Part shown: one piece after another, positions 25,943 through 34,278 of the stretch
How positions within the stretch are numbered: position 1 is the stretch's first letter
Layout: each line of letters begins with the position of its first letter
Assembly: GCF_023715745.1 (NCBI RefSeq)
Contig: NZ_JAMBOV010000004.1
Location: 265,983-329,982, forward strand
DNA from: Microbacterium oleivorans
GTDB lineage: Bacteria > Actinomycetota > Actinomycetes > Actinomycetales > Microbacteriaceae
Direction: 5' to 3'
DNA length: 64,000 bases
Program-made: the position numbers and the translations under genes
Notes under the pieces: generated by a model
Databases searched by the model: none
Seen by the model: the letters and a program-made list of their open reading frames with translations, nothing else
Told to the model about the DNA's origin: nothing

Positions 25943-27094
25943 ATGAAACGGCTGACATCGCTCGACGGTCTGCGCGGTCTCGCCGCGCTCATCGTCCTGG
26001 TGCACCACATCATGCTGACGTTCCCGCTGTTCGCGGAGCCCTATCTCGAGGGCCGCGCCGAGAACGGTCTTCCCGAGCTGCTCGCCTACACGCCTCTGCA
26101 CATCTTCTGGGACGGCGCGGGCGCCGTCTTCATCTTCTTCGTCCTGAGCGGTGTCGTTCTCACGCTGCCCGTCCTGAAACAGGGCCGCGACTTCTCCTGG
26201 GTCGGCTACTACCCGCAGCGACTGCTGCGCCTCTACCTTCCGGTGTGGGCGGCGATCATCGTCTACCTCGGATGGGTGCTGATCATCCCGCGCGACCGCG
26301 GCATGGAGAGCGCCTGGCTCGACATCACGAGCAAGCCCGTGAGCCCCGAGGCGATCTGGGGCGATGCGACCCTCCTCTTCGGCACCGGGGACCTCGTCAG
26401 CCCGCTGTGGTCGCTCCAGTGGGAGATCGCGTTCTCGTTCCTGCTGCCGGTCTTCGTGTTCCTCGGCGTCCGGTTCGCCCGCTACAACTGGATCCTCGCG
26501 ATCGCCGCGATCGTGGGCATCGGCGTCTCGGCATCCCTCGGCAACCGGGCCCTCGTCTACCTGCCGATGTTCCTCATCGGCGTCGTCATCGCCACCTGGC
26601 TGCCGACCATCCGGGAGTGGAGGCCGAGCCGGGGCACGCAGGCGCTCCTCCTGCTCGTCGCACCGATCCTGCTCGTCTCCCCGTGGCTCATCCGGCCGTT
26701 CGAGTCCCTCCGGTTCCTCGTCAAGCCGTTCGACGCGGTCACCACGATCGGCGCCGTGGTCGCCGTGATCGCCGCCATCGTCGTGCCGATCTTCCGGCGC
26801 TTCCTCGAGAGCCGCGTCATGCAGTGGTTCGGGCTCATCTCATTCAGCCTGTACCTCGTCCACGAGCCGGTCGTCATCTCCATGGCGCACCTGTTCGGCG
26901 ACCAGAACCTCCGCATCGCCGCGCTCGTGAGCATCGTGCTGTCGATCCCGCTGTCGTGGGTGTTCTTCAAGATCGTCGAGATCCCCAGCCACAAGCTGTC
27001 GCGCCGCGTCGGCGACGCCGTCCGCGCACGGACGAAGAAGCGGCCGCAGCCGCACGCGCCGATCGCCCCCGACGTGCACGCACATCGCGCCTGA
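25943..27094 (+). CDS. Membrane acyltransferase (acyltransferase 3 / OafA-like), second copy
   Basis: 383 residues with about ten membrane helices. It opens with RLTSLDGLRGLAALIVLVHH, the textbook OafA motif with a His in helix 1, followed by GAGAVFIFFVLSGVVL and YYPQRLLRLYLPVW. The C-terminus FGLISFSLYLVHEPVVI is also standard. Likely O-acetylates an envelope glycan. SD GGGAGAT is close to the ATG. It is only distantly similar to the acyltransferase at 22846. Its tail is basic and cytosolic. Confidence 0.9.
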   Translation: MKRLTSLDGLRGLAALIVLVHHIMLTFPLFAEPYLEGRAENGLPELLAYTPLHIFWDGAGAVFIFFVLSGVVLTLPVLKQGRDFSWVGYYPQRLLRLYLPVWAAIIVYLGWVLIIPRDRGMESAWLDITSKPVSPEAIWGDATLLFGTGDLVSPLWSLQWEIAFSFLLPVFVFLGVRFARYNWILAIAAIVGIGVSASLGNRALVYLPMFLIGVVIATWLPTIREWRPSRGTQALLLLVAPILLVSPWLIRPFESLRFLVKPFDAVTTIGAVVAVIAAIVVPIFRRFLESRVMQWFGLISFSLYLVHEPVVISMAHLFGDQNLRIAALVSIVLSIPLSWVFFKIVEIPSHKLSRRVGDAVRARTKKRPQPHAPIAPDVHAHRA

Positions 27095-27102
27095 CCCCTC
27101 GC

Positions 27103-27108
27103 TAGACT
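27103..27108 (+). promoter_or_regulatory. -10 element of the kinase-like membrane protein gene
   Basis: TAGACT about 40 bp before ATG 27149; no clear -35. The leader has GGGGAAAG as Shine-Dalgarno. Confidence 0.35.
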
Positions 27109-27148
27109 GGCGCCGGGCCAGCCCGGGCCCACCGGGGAAAGACGAAAC

Positions 27149-28972
27149 ATGGCCGGGGGAGATCCCGCACCCGCCGCCGTTCGGCGACGCATCGGTCTCG
27201 GCGCTCACGTGTGGTGGGATGCCGTGACCAGTGGTGCCTTCTTCTCGCCCGCTGCGCTGTGGATCAGCATCCTGATCTCGGTCACCGTCATGGCCCCGTT
27301 CCAACACGTCGGCGACGTCGTCGGATTCGCCCACGTGATGTTCGTCGGCTTCCTCGGGTGGGCAGCGCTCGCGCTGCTTCTCGTTCCTGTCGCGCTCGCC
27401 GAGCGACGTCTGCGTCGCCCGTCGCACCGCGGCATCCTCGTCCTCGCGGCGGTCGCCCTCGCCGCCGGCATCCGCCCGTTCGTCAACGAGGCCATCTACG
27501 TCGGGCTCTACGACGTCGCCCCCGACTTCGAGGCACTGGCGGCGCGCGTCGTGTCGAACATGTTCGTATGGCTCGCGGGCCTCTCGATCATCGCGATGAC
27601 CGTGCGCTCCATCGAGCTGACCCGAGGTTCGCGCAGGCGGCTCACCGACGCGATCGCGGCACTGACCACCGGGCAACGCCGGCTCGCACGGTTCGAGTCC
27701 GAGAACCGGGCCGAGCTGGCGCCGCTCATCTCACGACTGCGCCGCCGGCGCGACGAGATGCTCAGCGGGACGATCGACTTCACCGCTGTCCGGGACTACG
27801 CCGACGAGGTGCGCACCGCCAGCCACCGCCTCGAGGAACGCGCCGGACTCGACCTGCGCGCCGTCGAGGGTGACACGGGCGAGCACAGGATAGACACCAC
27901 GTCGCGCTCGCCACTGACGATGCTCCGCCCGGCGCCGTATCTGCTCACCGGGTTCGTCTTCCTCGTCGGCGCCGTGCCCTACGCCTTCCAGTCGAACGGA
28001 CCGTGGGCGGCGGTCGCCGCGATACTCGCCGGCGCGCCGGTGACGCTGGCTGCCGACACGATCATCCGCTGGCTGTCGCGCAGGAAGGCGCCGGCGCGTC
28101 GCGGACGGATCCTCGTCGCCGTGTGGCTCGCCGCCGGGGTCGGGATGACCGTCGTGGCCTGGGTCATCCTCGGACCGGACGATCCCACCCGGTTCGTGCC
28201 GCTCATCTCGTTGCCGCTCGTCGCGATCGCGTTGGCCGCGTGCGCCGACGCCATCGCCCGCGCAGCCGACACCGCCCACCGTCTCGAAGCAGTGCTGAGC
28301 CTCGTGGCGCGGACGCTGACCGCGAAGACCGCGTCGGCACGCCGCCCGCTGCGGAATGCGGCGCACGTGCTCCACGGGCGCGTGCAGGGCAGATGCGTCC
28401 TGCTCGCGGCGGCGGCCGACGAATGGGAATTGACCCCGGAGGACATCGAGGCCTTCCGGCGAGAGACCGATGCCGCCTTCGACTCGATCCTCGCGTTCAT
28501 CGCCGAAGCCGACTCGGTCGCGCTCGAGGGAACGCTGCAGAGCGCCCACGAGGACCTCTTCGAGCTCCTCGCCACCTGGCGCACGGTGCTCGGGGTGTCG
28601 AGCGAGATCTCGGCGGAGGCGACCGACGCGCTGCAGGAGCCCGCGTTGTCACGCCGGGTGGCGACCGTCGTCAACGAGGGGTTCGTCAACGCGATCAAGC
28701 ACTCCGAGGCGAAGGACGTGTGGCTCTCGATCGACGTCGTCGACGGCGCGCTCCTCGTCCGCACGTGGTCGCGCGGAGTGCTCGACCGCGTACCTGCCGT
28801 GGGACCCGAGCTGCGCGGGATCGACGTGCTGGGGGCCGGGTCGAGGATCTATCAGCGCGACGACACCGTCGTGCTCGAGGTGCCGGTGCCGCTCAGCCAC
28901 GAAGCCGCGATCGCGGCGGCCCCTGCGACGCGACGGCACTGGTGGGCGCCGCGAACGTCGAGTGTCGGCTGA
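27149..28972 (+). CDS. Two-module membrane protein with degenerate histidine-kinase-type ATPase domain
   Basis: 607 residues, family not recognised. About four helices occupy residues 28-155, a charged helical segment 160-245 (many Arg/Glu, possible coiled coil), a second set of about four helices 258-375, then a cytosolic domain. Near residue 510 it reads VVNEGFVNAIKHSEAKDVWL, which matches the N-box of GHKL ATPases in NarL-type sensor kinases. The end GIDVLGAGSRIYQRDDTVVLEVPVP resembles their last strand region. No H-box His in a DHp context and no DxGxG G1 motif are seen, so it may bind nucleotide without phosphorylating a partner. No response regulator gene is adjacent. It could be a pseudokinase sensor or an ATP-dependent signalling protein. 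Confidence 0.6.
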   Translation: MAGGDPAPAAVRRRIGLGAHVWWDAVTSGAFFSPAALWISILISVTVMAPFQHVGDVVGFAHVMFVGFLGWAALALLLVPVALAERRLRRPSHRGILVLAAVALAAGIRPFVNEAIYVGLYDVAPDFEALAARVVSNMFVWLAGLSIIAMTVRSIELTRGSRRRLTDAIAALTTGQRRLARFESENRAELAPLISRLRRRRDEMLSGTIDFTAVRDYADEVRTASHRLEERAGLDLRAVEGDTGEHRIDTTSRSPLTMLRPAPYLLTGFVFLVGAVPYAFQSNGPWAAVAAILAGAPVTLAADTIIRWLSRRKAPARRGRILVAVWLAAGVGMTVVAWVILGPDDPTRFVPLISLPLVAIALAACADAIARAADTAHRLEAVLSLVARTLTAKTASARRPLRNAAHVLHGRVQGRCVLLAAAADEWELTPEDIEAFRRETDAAFDSILAFIAEADSVALEGTLQSAHEDLFELLATWRTVLGVSSEISAEATDALQEPALSRRVATVVNEGFVNAIKHSEAKDVWLSIDVVDGALLVRTWSRGVLDRVPAVGPELRGIDVLGAGSRIYQRDDTVVLEVPVPLSHEAAIAAAPATRRHWWAPRTSSVG

Positions 28973-28975
28973 GGG

Positions 28976-29119
28976 TCAGTACTCCATGAGCGCCGCGACG
29001 ACCAGTGCGATGGCGCCGAGTGCGACCACGACCAGCGCGACGTAGGCCCACCACGGCAGTCCCGGCGGCTTCGGCGCGGAACGCTTGCGACGGCGACGGG
29101 TCGACGAGCGAGCAGACAT
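28976..29119 (-). CDS. Small single-pass membrane protein
   Basis: 47 residues: a very basic N-terminus (SARSSTRRRRKRSAPKPPG) followed by one helix WWAYVALVVVALGAIALVVA and a short MEY tail. ATG 29119 has a strong SD (GGGGGAGGAAC) at good spacing, so the much longer open frame upstream is not used. Family unknown. It converges with the kinase-like gene, ending 3 bp from it, and is transcribed away from the nested hairpin region. Confidence 0.72.
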   Translation of the reverse strand: MSARSSTRRRRKRSAPKPPGLPWWAYVALVVVALGAIALVVAALMEY

Positions 29120-29230
29120 GAGTTCCTCCCCCAGGACGGTGTTTCGTCGCCGTTGACGAGGATCTGCGGTCAGGCTAGCGCAGCCGTGTGTCGGGGTCGT
29201 TGCGTGCGGCGGAGGCGTCGGGTCGCTGCT

Positions 29231-29312
29231 CGCGGATGCAACGGATGCCGGGCGACACCCGGCATCCGTGGGTCGGACAGCGGCGTGTCGCATCGGATCC
29301 ATTGCATCCGCG
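29231..29312. repeat. Nested inverted repeats / probable terminator
   Basis: The 218-bp gap 29120-29337 contains a perfect 12-bp hairpin (29241-29252 with 29258-29269, 5-nt loop) enclosed by a perfect 11-bp inverted repeat (29231-29241 with 29302-29312). It lies just after the stop of the GMC gene on the minus strand and is a plausible terminator for that operon. Confidence 0.65.
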
Positions 29313-29337
29313 AACGCGGCGGTGACGGAGGAGCGCC

Positions 29338-30909
29338 TCAGCGCCCCGCGAGCATGAGGTCGGCAGTGCGCAGCGACAGGGCCATCTGCGTGAGGGCCGG
29401 ATTCGCGGTCAGAGCGCTCGGGAAGGTCGAGTTGTCGCAGATCCAGAGGTTCTCCACCTCGTGGGACCGACCGGATGCGTCGACGACGCCGTCCTCGGGA
29501 TCGTCGCTCATGCGCGCGGTCCCGAGAGTGTGGCACGAGCGCTGCGTGACCCGCGTGCTGCGTGCGCCCGCGGCGCGCAGGATGCGCTCCATGACGGCCA
29601 CACCGTGCCGGTCGATGGCCCGCTCGTTGTCACCCTGCGAGAACGTGATCTCGGCCCTCGGCATCCCGTCCTCGGCGAGTTCGTCGCTGAGCGTCAGGGC
29701 GTTGCGGTCGTCGGGCAGGCACTCGCCGTTCATGCCGACGCCCGCGCTGAACGGGTACTCGTCGATCGCCGACATCAGGTCCTCGCCCCACAGACCGGCA
29801 CCGCGCACGAGCTGCGTGCCGAAGTTCAGCGGCATCACGCCGAGACTCTGCAGGAGGTAACCGCCGATGAAGTCCGCGTCCTCGGGGCGCACGAAGTCCT
29901 CGCTGATGATGGACGACGGGTAGCCGCGATACCCGCGGATCGGTTCGTCGAACCGGCCCCACACCTGCACGCCGCCGTGTGCCATGAACCCCCGGCCCAC
30001 CACACCGTTCGCGTTCGCGACATCCGTGTGCAGCAGAAGCCGCGGCGTCTCGACGCCACCCGCGGCGAGCACCAGCGCCGCGCATCGCTGGCGCACGTCG
30101 ACCCCGCCCGAGCGGTACACCACGGCGGTCACCCGTCCGGCGGCATCCCGTTCGATCCCGTGCACGAACGAGTCCGGGCGCACCTCGGCGCCGGCCGCCA
30201 CGGCGGCGGGCAGGTAGGTGTTCGCGGTCGTCGCCTTCGCGCCGAACCGGTCGCCCTGGTGGATGTCGCCGTTGTCGAGCGTCGCGGGCCGCAGGCCGTA
30301 GTGCGGCTGGTCGCGGTCGTGGGTGAGGATCGCGGCGGGGCCGTCGGTCGCGGTGATGCCGAGCGCCTCGCAGCCGCGGATCATCACGTCCGATGAGCCG
30401 TTCCGACGGACCGGCGGGTATGCGTAGCGGCGCGACGGGTCCCAGGGATAGTGCGCGGGACCGCTCACGCCGATGTCGGACTCGACGCGCTCGATGTAGC
30501 GGATCAGCTCGGCGTGGTCGATCGGCCAGTCACGGCCCTCGCCCGTGTCGCTGCGCAGCCGCAGGTCGCGGGCATCCGGACGCGGCGTGAACGCGCCCCA
30601 GTGCAGGGTGCTGCCGCCGACGCCGTACCCGCTGTTGTTCGGCCCGAACGCGGTCGGATCCGCACCGCCGCTGAGGCGCTCGGACATCCAGTTGATCTTC
30701 GTGGACTCGAGCTCGTCGGGCGTGAACTCGCTCGGCGCGAAGTCCGGGCCCGCTTCGAGCGCCACGACGCGCAGCCCTGCCGCGGCCAGACGTGCGAGCA
30801 GGGGAGCGCCGCCCGCCCCCGTACCGACCACGACGACGTCGACGACCTCGTCCAGGTCGAAGCGCCGCATCCCGGGGGCATCCGTCACCCGTCGACCGTC
30901 GCCGCTCAT
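29338..30909 (-). CDS. GMC family FAD-dependent oxidoreductase
   Basis: 523 residues starting at the ATG that overlaps the upstream stop (ATGA). DVVVVGTGAGGAPLLARLAAAG near 24-45 is the FAD Rossmann motif, and LEAGPDF follows. GYGVGGSTLHWGAF is the second GMC signature region, VLAAGGVETPRLLL the third. The catalytic His is in SCHTLGTARM and the paired Asn in NPALTQMALS at the C-terminus. It oxidises an alcohol or sugar; specificity unknown. Its partner gene immediately upstream carries a gluconate-dehydrogenase subunit-3-like region, supporting a flavoprotein complex. Confidence 0.9.
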   Translation of the reverse strand: MSGDGRRVTDAPGMRRFDLDEVVDVVVVGTGAGGAPLLARLAAAGLRVVALEAGPDFAPSEFTPDELESTKINWMSERLSGGADPTAFGPNNSGYGVGGSTLHWGAFTPRPDARDLRLRSDTGEGRDWPIDHAELIRYIERVESDIGVSGPAHYPWDPSRRYAYPPVRRNGSSDVMIRGCEALGITATDGPAAILTHDRDQPHYGLRPATLDNGDIHQGDRFGAKATTANTYLPAAVAAGAEVRPDSFVHGIERDAAGRVTAVVYRSGGVDVRQRCAALVLAAGGVETPRLLLHTDVANANGVVGRGFMAHGGVQVWGRFDEPIRGYRGYPSSIISEDFVRPEDADFIGGYLLQSLGVMPLNFGTQLVRGAGLWGEDLMSAIDEYPFSAGVGMNGECLPDDRNALTLSDELAEDGMPRAEITFSQGDNERAIDRHGVAVMERILRAAGARSTRVTQRSCHTLGTARMSDDPEDGVVDASGRSHEVENLWICDNSTFPSALTANPALTQMALSLRTADLMLAGR

Positions 30910-32267
30910 GCTGCACCCTCCCCGAGCTCGGCCGGCTCCCACGACTCGCGTGCACCGCCGGAGATCACCGTCCACCCCACGGGGCGCTCGCCCGTCCCCC
31001 CGACCGCGAAGCCGTCGAACCCGATCCGTGCCAGCGACGCCGGGTGCGACAGCCACATGCGCAGCAGGTCGTTGCGTGCGTCCTCGAACCAGGAGCGGAT
31101 GCCGTCGGCCGACAGACCGGCAGCGGGCATCCCGTCGGTGATGAGACGCGTGATCAGCGCGCGCTGCTCCGCGGCATCCTCCGGCCAGACCTGGGCTATC
31201 GCGTCCAGCCCGCGCGCGTAGGCGATCGTGTCATCGGGGGAGCCCGCGGGCCGCCAGCCGTCCCCGCCGCCGTCGGCGAGCATGTCGTCGATGCGCGCGG
31301 CGAGGTCGATCGCAGCCCCGTGCTGCGGCACGATCCGCGCGGCCAGCTGCCGCAGGGTCGCCACCTGCGCGTCGGTGAGCGCGCGCGGCACGCGACGCGG
31401 GTCGTCCGCGATCGCGCGGTGCGCGAGAGTGCGCCGCACCGCGACGTCCACGCGGGTCGACCCGAGCACACGTCCCCACTCCGCGGGGATCGTCGGGGCT
31501 GAGGTGCCAATCGCGTCCCACAGCTCGGCCAGCGCCGCCGCGACCCGCTCGGGAGCCTCGTACGGCAACAGGTGACCGACACCCGGCATCCGCTCGACAC
31601 GGGCGCGGGGGTAGACGTCGGCGACCAGTGCAGGCTGCGCGTCCGCGCCGAGCGCGTCGTCGTCCTCACCGGCGAGGACGACGACGGGCAGGTCGAGCAC
31701 TCCGACCAGGCCGGTGGCGTCCTCCAGGCTGCCCGAGGTGAGCCACTCCCGCCACGCGGATGCCGGCTGTCGCACGACCGCGTCGACCGCGGACTCGTGC
31801 AGCTCACCGGGAAGCGGGGCGGCGACGTTCGCGGCGATGAAGGCGGCGGCATCCTCCCGTGACAGGTGCTCGCCCTGCGCGGTCGCGAGCATCTCGCCGC
31901 GCTTGTCGTCGGCCATCGGCTCGGGCGTCGGGGGAGAGGGAGCGAGCAGCACCGCGCCCACGAGACCGAACAGCGGCTCAGTGCCCGAGAGCACCCGCGC
32001 CATGACGCGCGCCGCGACCTTGCCGCCGAGGCTGTGTCCGCAGACGAGGAAAGGCCCGCCGTCGGCTTCGGCGACGATCCGCTCGAGCGCGGTGTCGGCG
32101 AGGTCATCGACGGATGCCGCCCGGCCGCGGTCCAGAAGGTCGATGCCCACGATGCGCAGCCGCGGGTGGGCGGCGGCGACGATCGGGTCGGCAGCGGCGG
32201 CATCCAATCCCAATCCGGGCAGGAAGAAGATGGTGCACTCGTGGGTGGGGGACGGGTCGCTCGGCAC
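30906..32267 (-). CDS. Alpha/beta-hydrolase fused to a gluconate 2-dehydrogenase subunit 3-like domain
   Basis: 453 residues, apparently a fusion. Residues 1-255 are an alpha/beta-hydrolase with nucleophile elbow CGHSLGGKV near 74-82, an acidic residue in LAGEDDDALG and the catalytic His in GVGHLLPYEAP. Residues 270-453 (from RVDVAVRRTLAHRAIADDP, then RALTDAQVATLRQLAARIVPQ) match the pattern of the small helical subunit that pairs with GMC flavoproteins. Here that subunit has no signal peptide of its own, so the complex is likely cytosolic. GTG 32267 is supported by a TAGAGT six bases upstream. Assignment of the second half is by pattern only. Confidence 0.72.
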   Translation of the reverse strand: MPSDPSPTHECTIFFLPGLGLDAAAADPIVAAAHPRLRIVGIDLLDRGRAASVDDLADTALERIVAEADGGPFLVCGHSLGGKVAARVMARVLSGTEPLFGLVGAVLLAPSPPTPEPMADDKRGEMLATAQGEHLSREDAAAFIAANVAAPLPGELHESAVDAVVRQPASAWREWLTSGSLEDATGLVGVLDLPVVVLAGEDDDALGADAQPALVADVYPRARVERMPGVGHLLPYEAPERVAAALAELWDAIGTSAPTIPAEWGRVLGSTRVDVAVRRTLAHRAIADDPRRVPRALTDAQVATLRQLAARIVPQHGAAIDLAARIDDMLADGGGDGWRPAGSPDDTIAYARGLDAIAQVWPEDAAEQRALITRLITDGMPAAGLSADGIRSWFEDARNDLLRMWLSHPASLARIGFDGFAVGGTGERPVGWTVISGGARESWEPAELGEGAA

Positions 32268-32273
32268 GCGCTC

Positions 32274-32279
32274 ACTCTA
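32274..32279 (-). promoter_or_regulatory. -10 element, leaderless start
   Basis: TAGAGT on the minus strand, 6 nt before GTG 32267 of the hydrolase fusion gene. Confidence 0.55.
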
Positions 32280-32412
32280 GAAACGCGCCGGATCTCGACA
32301 GAACACTTGCGCCCCGGGCATGCACCTGCGATCATCTCGGCGCGCGTCACGCAGCCCACTGCCACTGCGAGCCGCCGCTGGCAAGGGGGCGAGCGGATGC
32401 CGCATCCCGGCC

Positions 32413-32418
32413 TACGGT
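32413..32418 (+). promoter_or_regulatory. -10 element, leaderless start
   Basis: TACGGT, then 6 nt, then ATG 32425 of the SDR gene. No Shine-Dalgarno sequence is present. Confidence 0.5.
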
Positions 32419-32424
32419 GGCGCG

Positions 32425-33318
32425 ATGACCGATCAGTACACGTTCGACAATCCCGTCACCCGGTACGCCCGCGTCGAGCCGCCCCTGCAGCACCAGCCCG
32501 AGCCGGGCGTGCAGGCGCGCATGACGCCCGTGCCCGACCTCGGAGAGTCGACGTACCGCGGGTCTGAGCGTCTGCGGGGGCGCAAGGCGCTCGTCACGGG
32601 CGGGGACTCCGGCATCGGCGCCGCTGCGGCGATCGCGTTCGCGCGGGAGGGCGCCGACGTCGTCATCGTGCATCTGCCCGACGAGCAGGAGGACGCCGAC
32701 CACGTGCTGCAGGTCATCGCCGACGCCGGCGTGCGGGGCCACGCCATCGTCGCGGACATCAGCGACCGTCAGCAGTGCCGTGAGCTCGTCGCGGAGGCGG
32801 CGGAGTTCCTGGGTGGCATCGACATCCTGGTGAGCAACGCGGGCAAGCAGGTCGCGGTCGAGCGTGTCGAAGACCTCTCCGACGAGCAGTTCAGCGCGAC
32901 GTTCGAGACCAACGTCTTCGCCTTCTTCTGGATCGTGAAGGCCGCTCTCGTCCACATGCCTCCCGGGGCATCCATCATCAGCACGGCGTCGCTCGAGGCC
33001 TACAAGCCCGCTCCCGACCGCCTGGACTACGCGGCGACCAAGGCGGCGATCAACAACCTCTCGAAGGGTCTTGCGCAGCAGCTGGCGCCTCGCGGCATCC
33101 GGGTCAACGTCGTCGCGCCCGGTCCCGTGTGGTCCGCTCTGCAGGTCAGCGACGGGGTCTCGGGCGAGCAGATGCAGGCCTTCGACGAGGAGAACGAGTA
33201 CAAGCGCGCCGGGCAGCCCGCCGAGATCGCGCCGGCATTCGTGTTCCTCGCCTCGGCGGAGTCGAGCTACGTCTCGGGCGAGACCCTCAACGTCAACGGC
33301 GGCATGGTCACGCCCTGA
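32425..33318 (+). CDS. Short-chain dehydrogenase/reductase (YghA / general-stress-39 type)
   Basis: 297 residues. An N-terminal extension of about 45 residues (PPLQHQPEPGVQARMTPVPD) precedes the NAD(P)-binding TGGDSGIG near 57-64; NAG near 135 and the active-site YAATKAAINNLSKG (Tyr-x3-Lys) follow, with PGPVWSAL after it. The extension and motifs match the subfamily including YghA and Bacillus general stress protein 39. Likely a cytosolic oxidoreductase in stress or aldehyde/sugar metabolism. The stop is 3 bp from the convergent ppx gene. Confidence 0.9.
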   Translation: MTDQYTFDNPVTRYARVEPPLQHQPEPGVQARMTPVPDLGESTYRGSERLRGRKALVTGGDSGIGAAAAIAFAREGADVVIVHLPDEQEDADHVLQVIADAGVRGHAIVADISDRQQCRELVAEAAEFLGGIDILVSNAGKQVAVERVEDLSDEQFSATFETNVFAFFWIVKAALVHMPPGASIISTASLEAYKPAPDRLDYAATKAAINNLSKGLAQQLAPRGIRVNVVAPGPVWSALQVSDGVSGEQMQAFDEENEYKRAGQPAEIAPAFVFLASAESSYVSGETLNVNGGMVTP

Positions 33319-33321
33319 CGG

Positions 33322-34266
33322 TCAGACCGTCGGAGCGTTCCAGCTGAGCGACTCGATGTAGCGCAGCAGCACGCCCTCGCGCAGTGCCCACGGCGACACC
33401 TCGAGCTCGTCCACCTGCAGCGCCGTCATCGCGGTGTGCAGCACGACCGCGCCCGCGACGATCTGGAAGGTGCGGTCCGCGGTGATCCCCGGCAGCTCCT
33501 GCCGAGCGGATGCCGGAATCCGCGCCAGCCGCGGGATCCACGACCCGAGCGCCCCGCGCGGCAGCACCATGCGCTCGGTGCCCGCCCAGCCCGGCGCGGG
33601 GTAGCCGACGAGCTTGGCGAGCGAGCGGATCGCCTTCGACGAGCCGACGACGTGCTCCGGAGCGGGCTGCGACGACATGAGCGCGACGACCGGCTTCAGC
33701 GTGGCGTTCGCATGCTCGCGCAGTCGCTCGACGGCATCCTCTCCGGGCGGGTCGTCGTGCAGATACTCGACCGTCATCCGGCCGGCTCCGAGGGGGACGG
33801 ATGCCGCGACCTCGGGCAGTTCGTCGCGCCCCGCCGCGAGCTCCAGCGAGCCGCCGCCGATGTCGAAGAGGAGGATCTGCCCGGCCGACCAGCCGAACCA
33901 GCGGCGGACCGCGAGGAAGGTGAAGCGTGCCTCGGCCTCGCCGCCGAGTACCTGCAGGTCCTGTCCCAGCGCGGCCTCGATGCGGGCGATGACCTCGGCG
34001 CCGTTGGCCGCCTCGCGCACGGCGCTCGTGGCCGTCGCGAGGAGCTCGACGACGTTCTCGCGCTCAGCGACCGCACGCGCCTCGACGACCGCCGCGACGA
34101 GGGCGTCGACCCCCGCCGCGCTGATCGACCCGTCCGGCTCGAGGTACCGCATCAGCCGCAGGGCGGTGCGGTTGCTGGTCGCTGCCAGCGGGCGACCGCC
34201 GGGGTGCACATCGGCGACCAGCAGGTGGACGGTGTTCGAGCCGATGTCGAGGACTCCGAGGCGCAC
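33322..34266 (-). CDS. Ppx/GppA family phosphatase
   Basis: 314 residues. LDIGSNTVHLLVADV near 5-19, ATSAVREAANG near 104-114 and LLFDIGGGSLELAAG near 138-152 are the ASKHA-fold phosphate loops of exopolyphosphatase / pppGpp phosphohydrolase. At this size it is the short actinobacterial type without the HD domain. It degrades polyphosphate or pppGpp. GTG 34266 lies 9 bp after the glycanase stop, but a TAGCGT six bases before it suggests its own promoter. Confidence 0.9.
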   Translation of the reverse strand: MRLGVLDIGSNTVHLLVADVHPGGRPLAATSNRTALRLMRYLEPDGSISAAGVDALVAAVVEARAVAERENVVELLATATSAVREAANGAEVIARIEAALGQDLQVLGGEAEARFTFLAVRRWFGWSAGQILLFDIGGGSLELAAGRDELPEVAASVPLGAGRMTVEYLHDDPPGEDAVERLREHANATLKPVVALMSSQPAPEHVVGSSKAIRSLAKLVGYPAPGWAGTERMVLPRGALGSWIPRLARIPASARQELPGITADRTFQIVAGAVVLHTAMTALQVDELEVSPWALREGVLLRYIESLSWNAPTV

Positions 34267-34272
34267 GATGTG

Positions 34273-34278
34273 ACGCTA
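34273..34278 (-). promoter_or_regulatory. -10 element, leaderless start
   Basis: TAGCGT on the minus strand overlapping the end of the glycanase gene, 6 nt before GTG 34266 of ppx. Confidence 0.5.
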
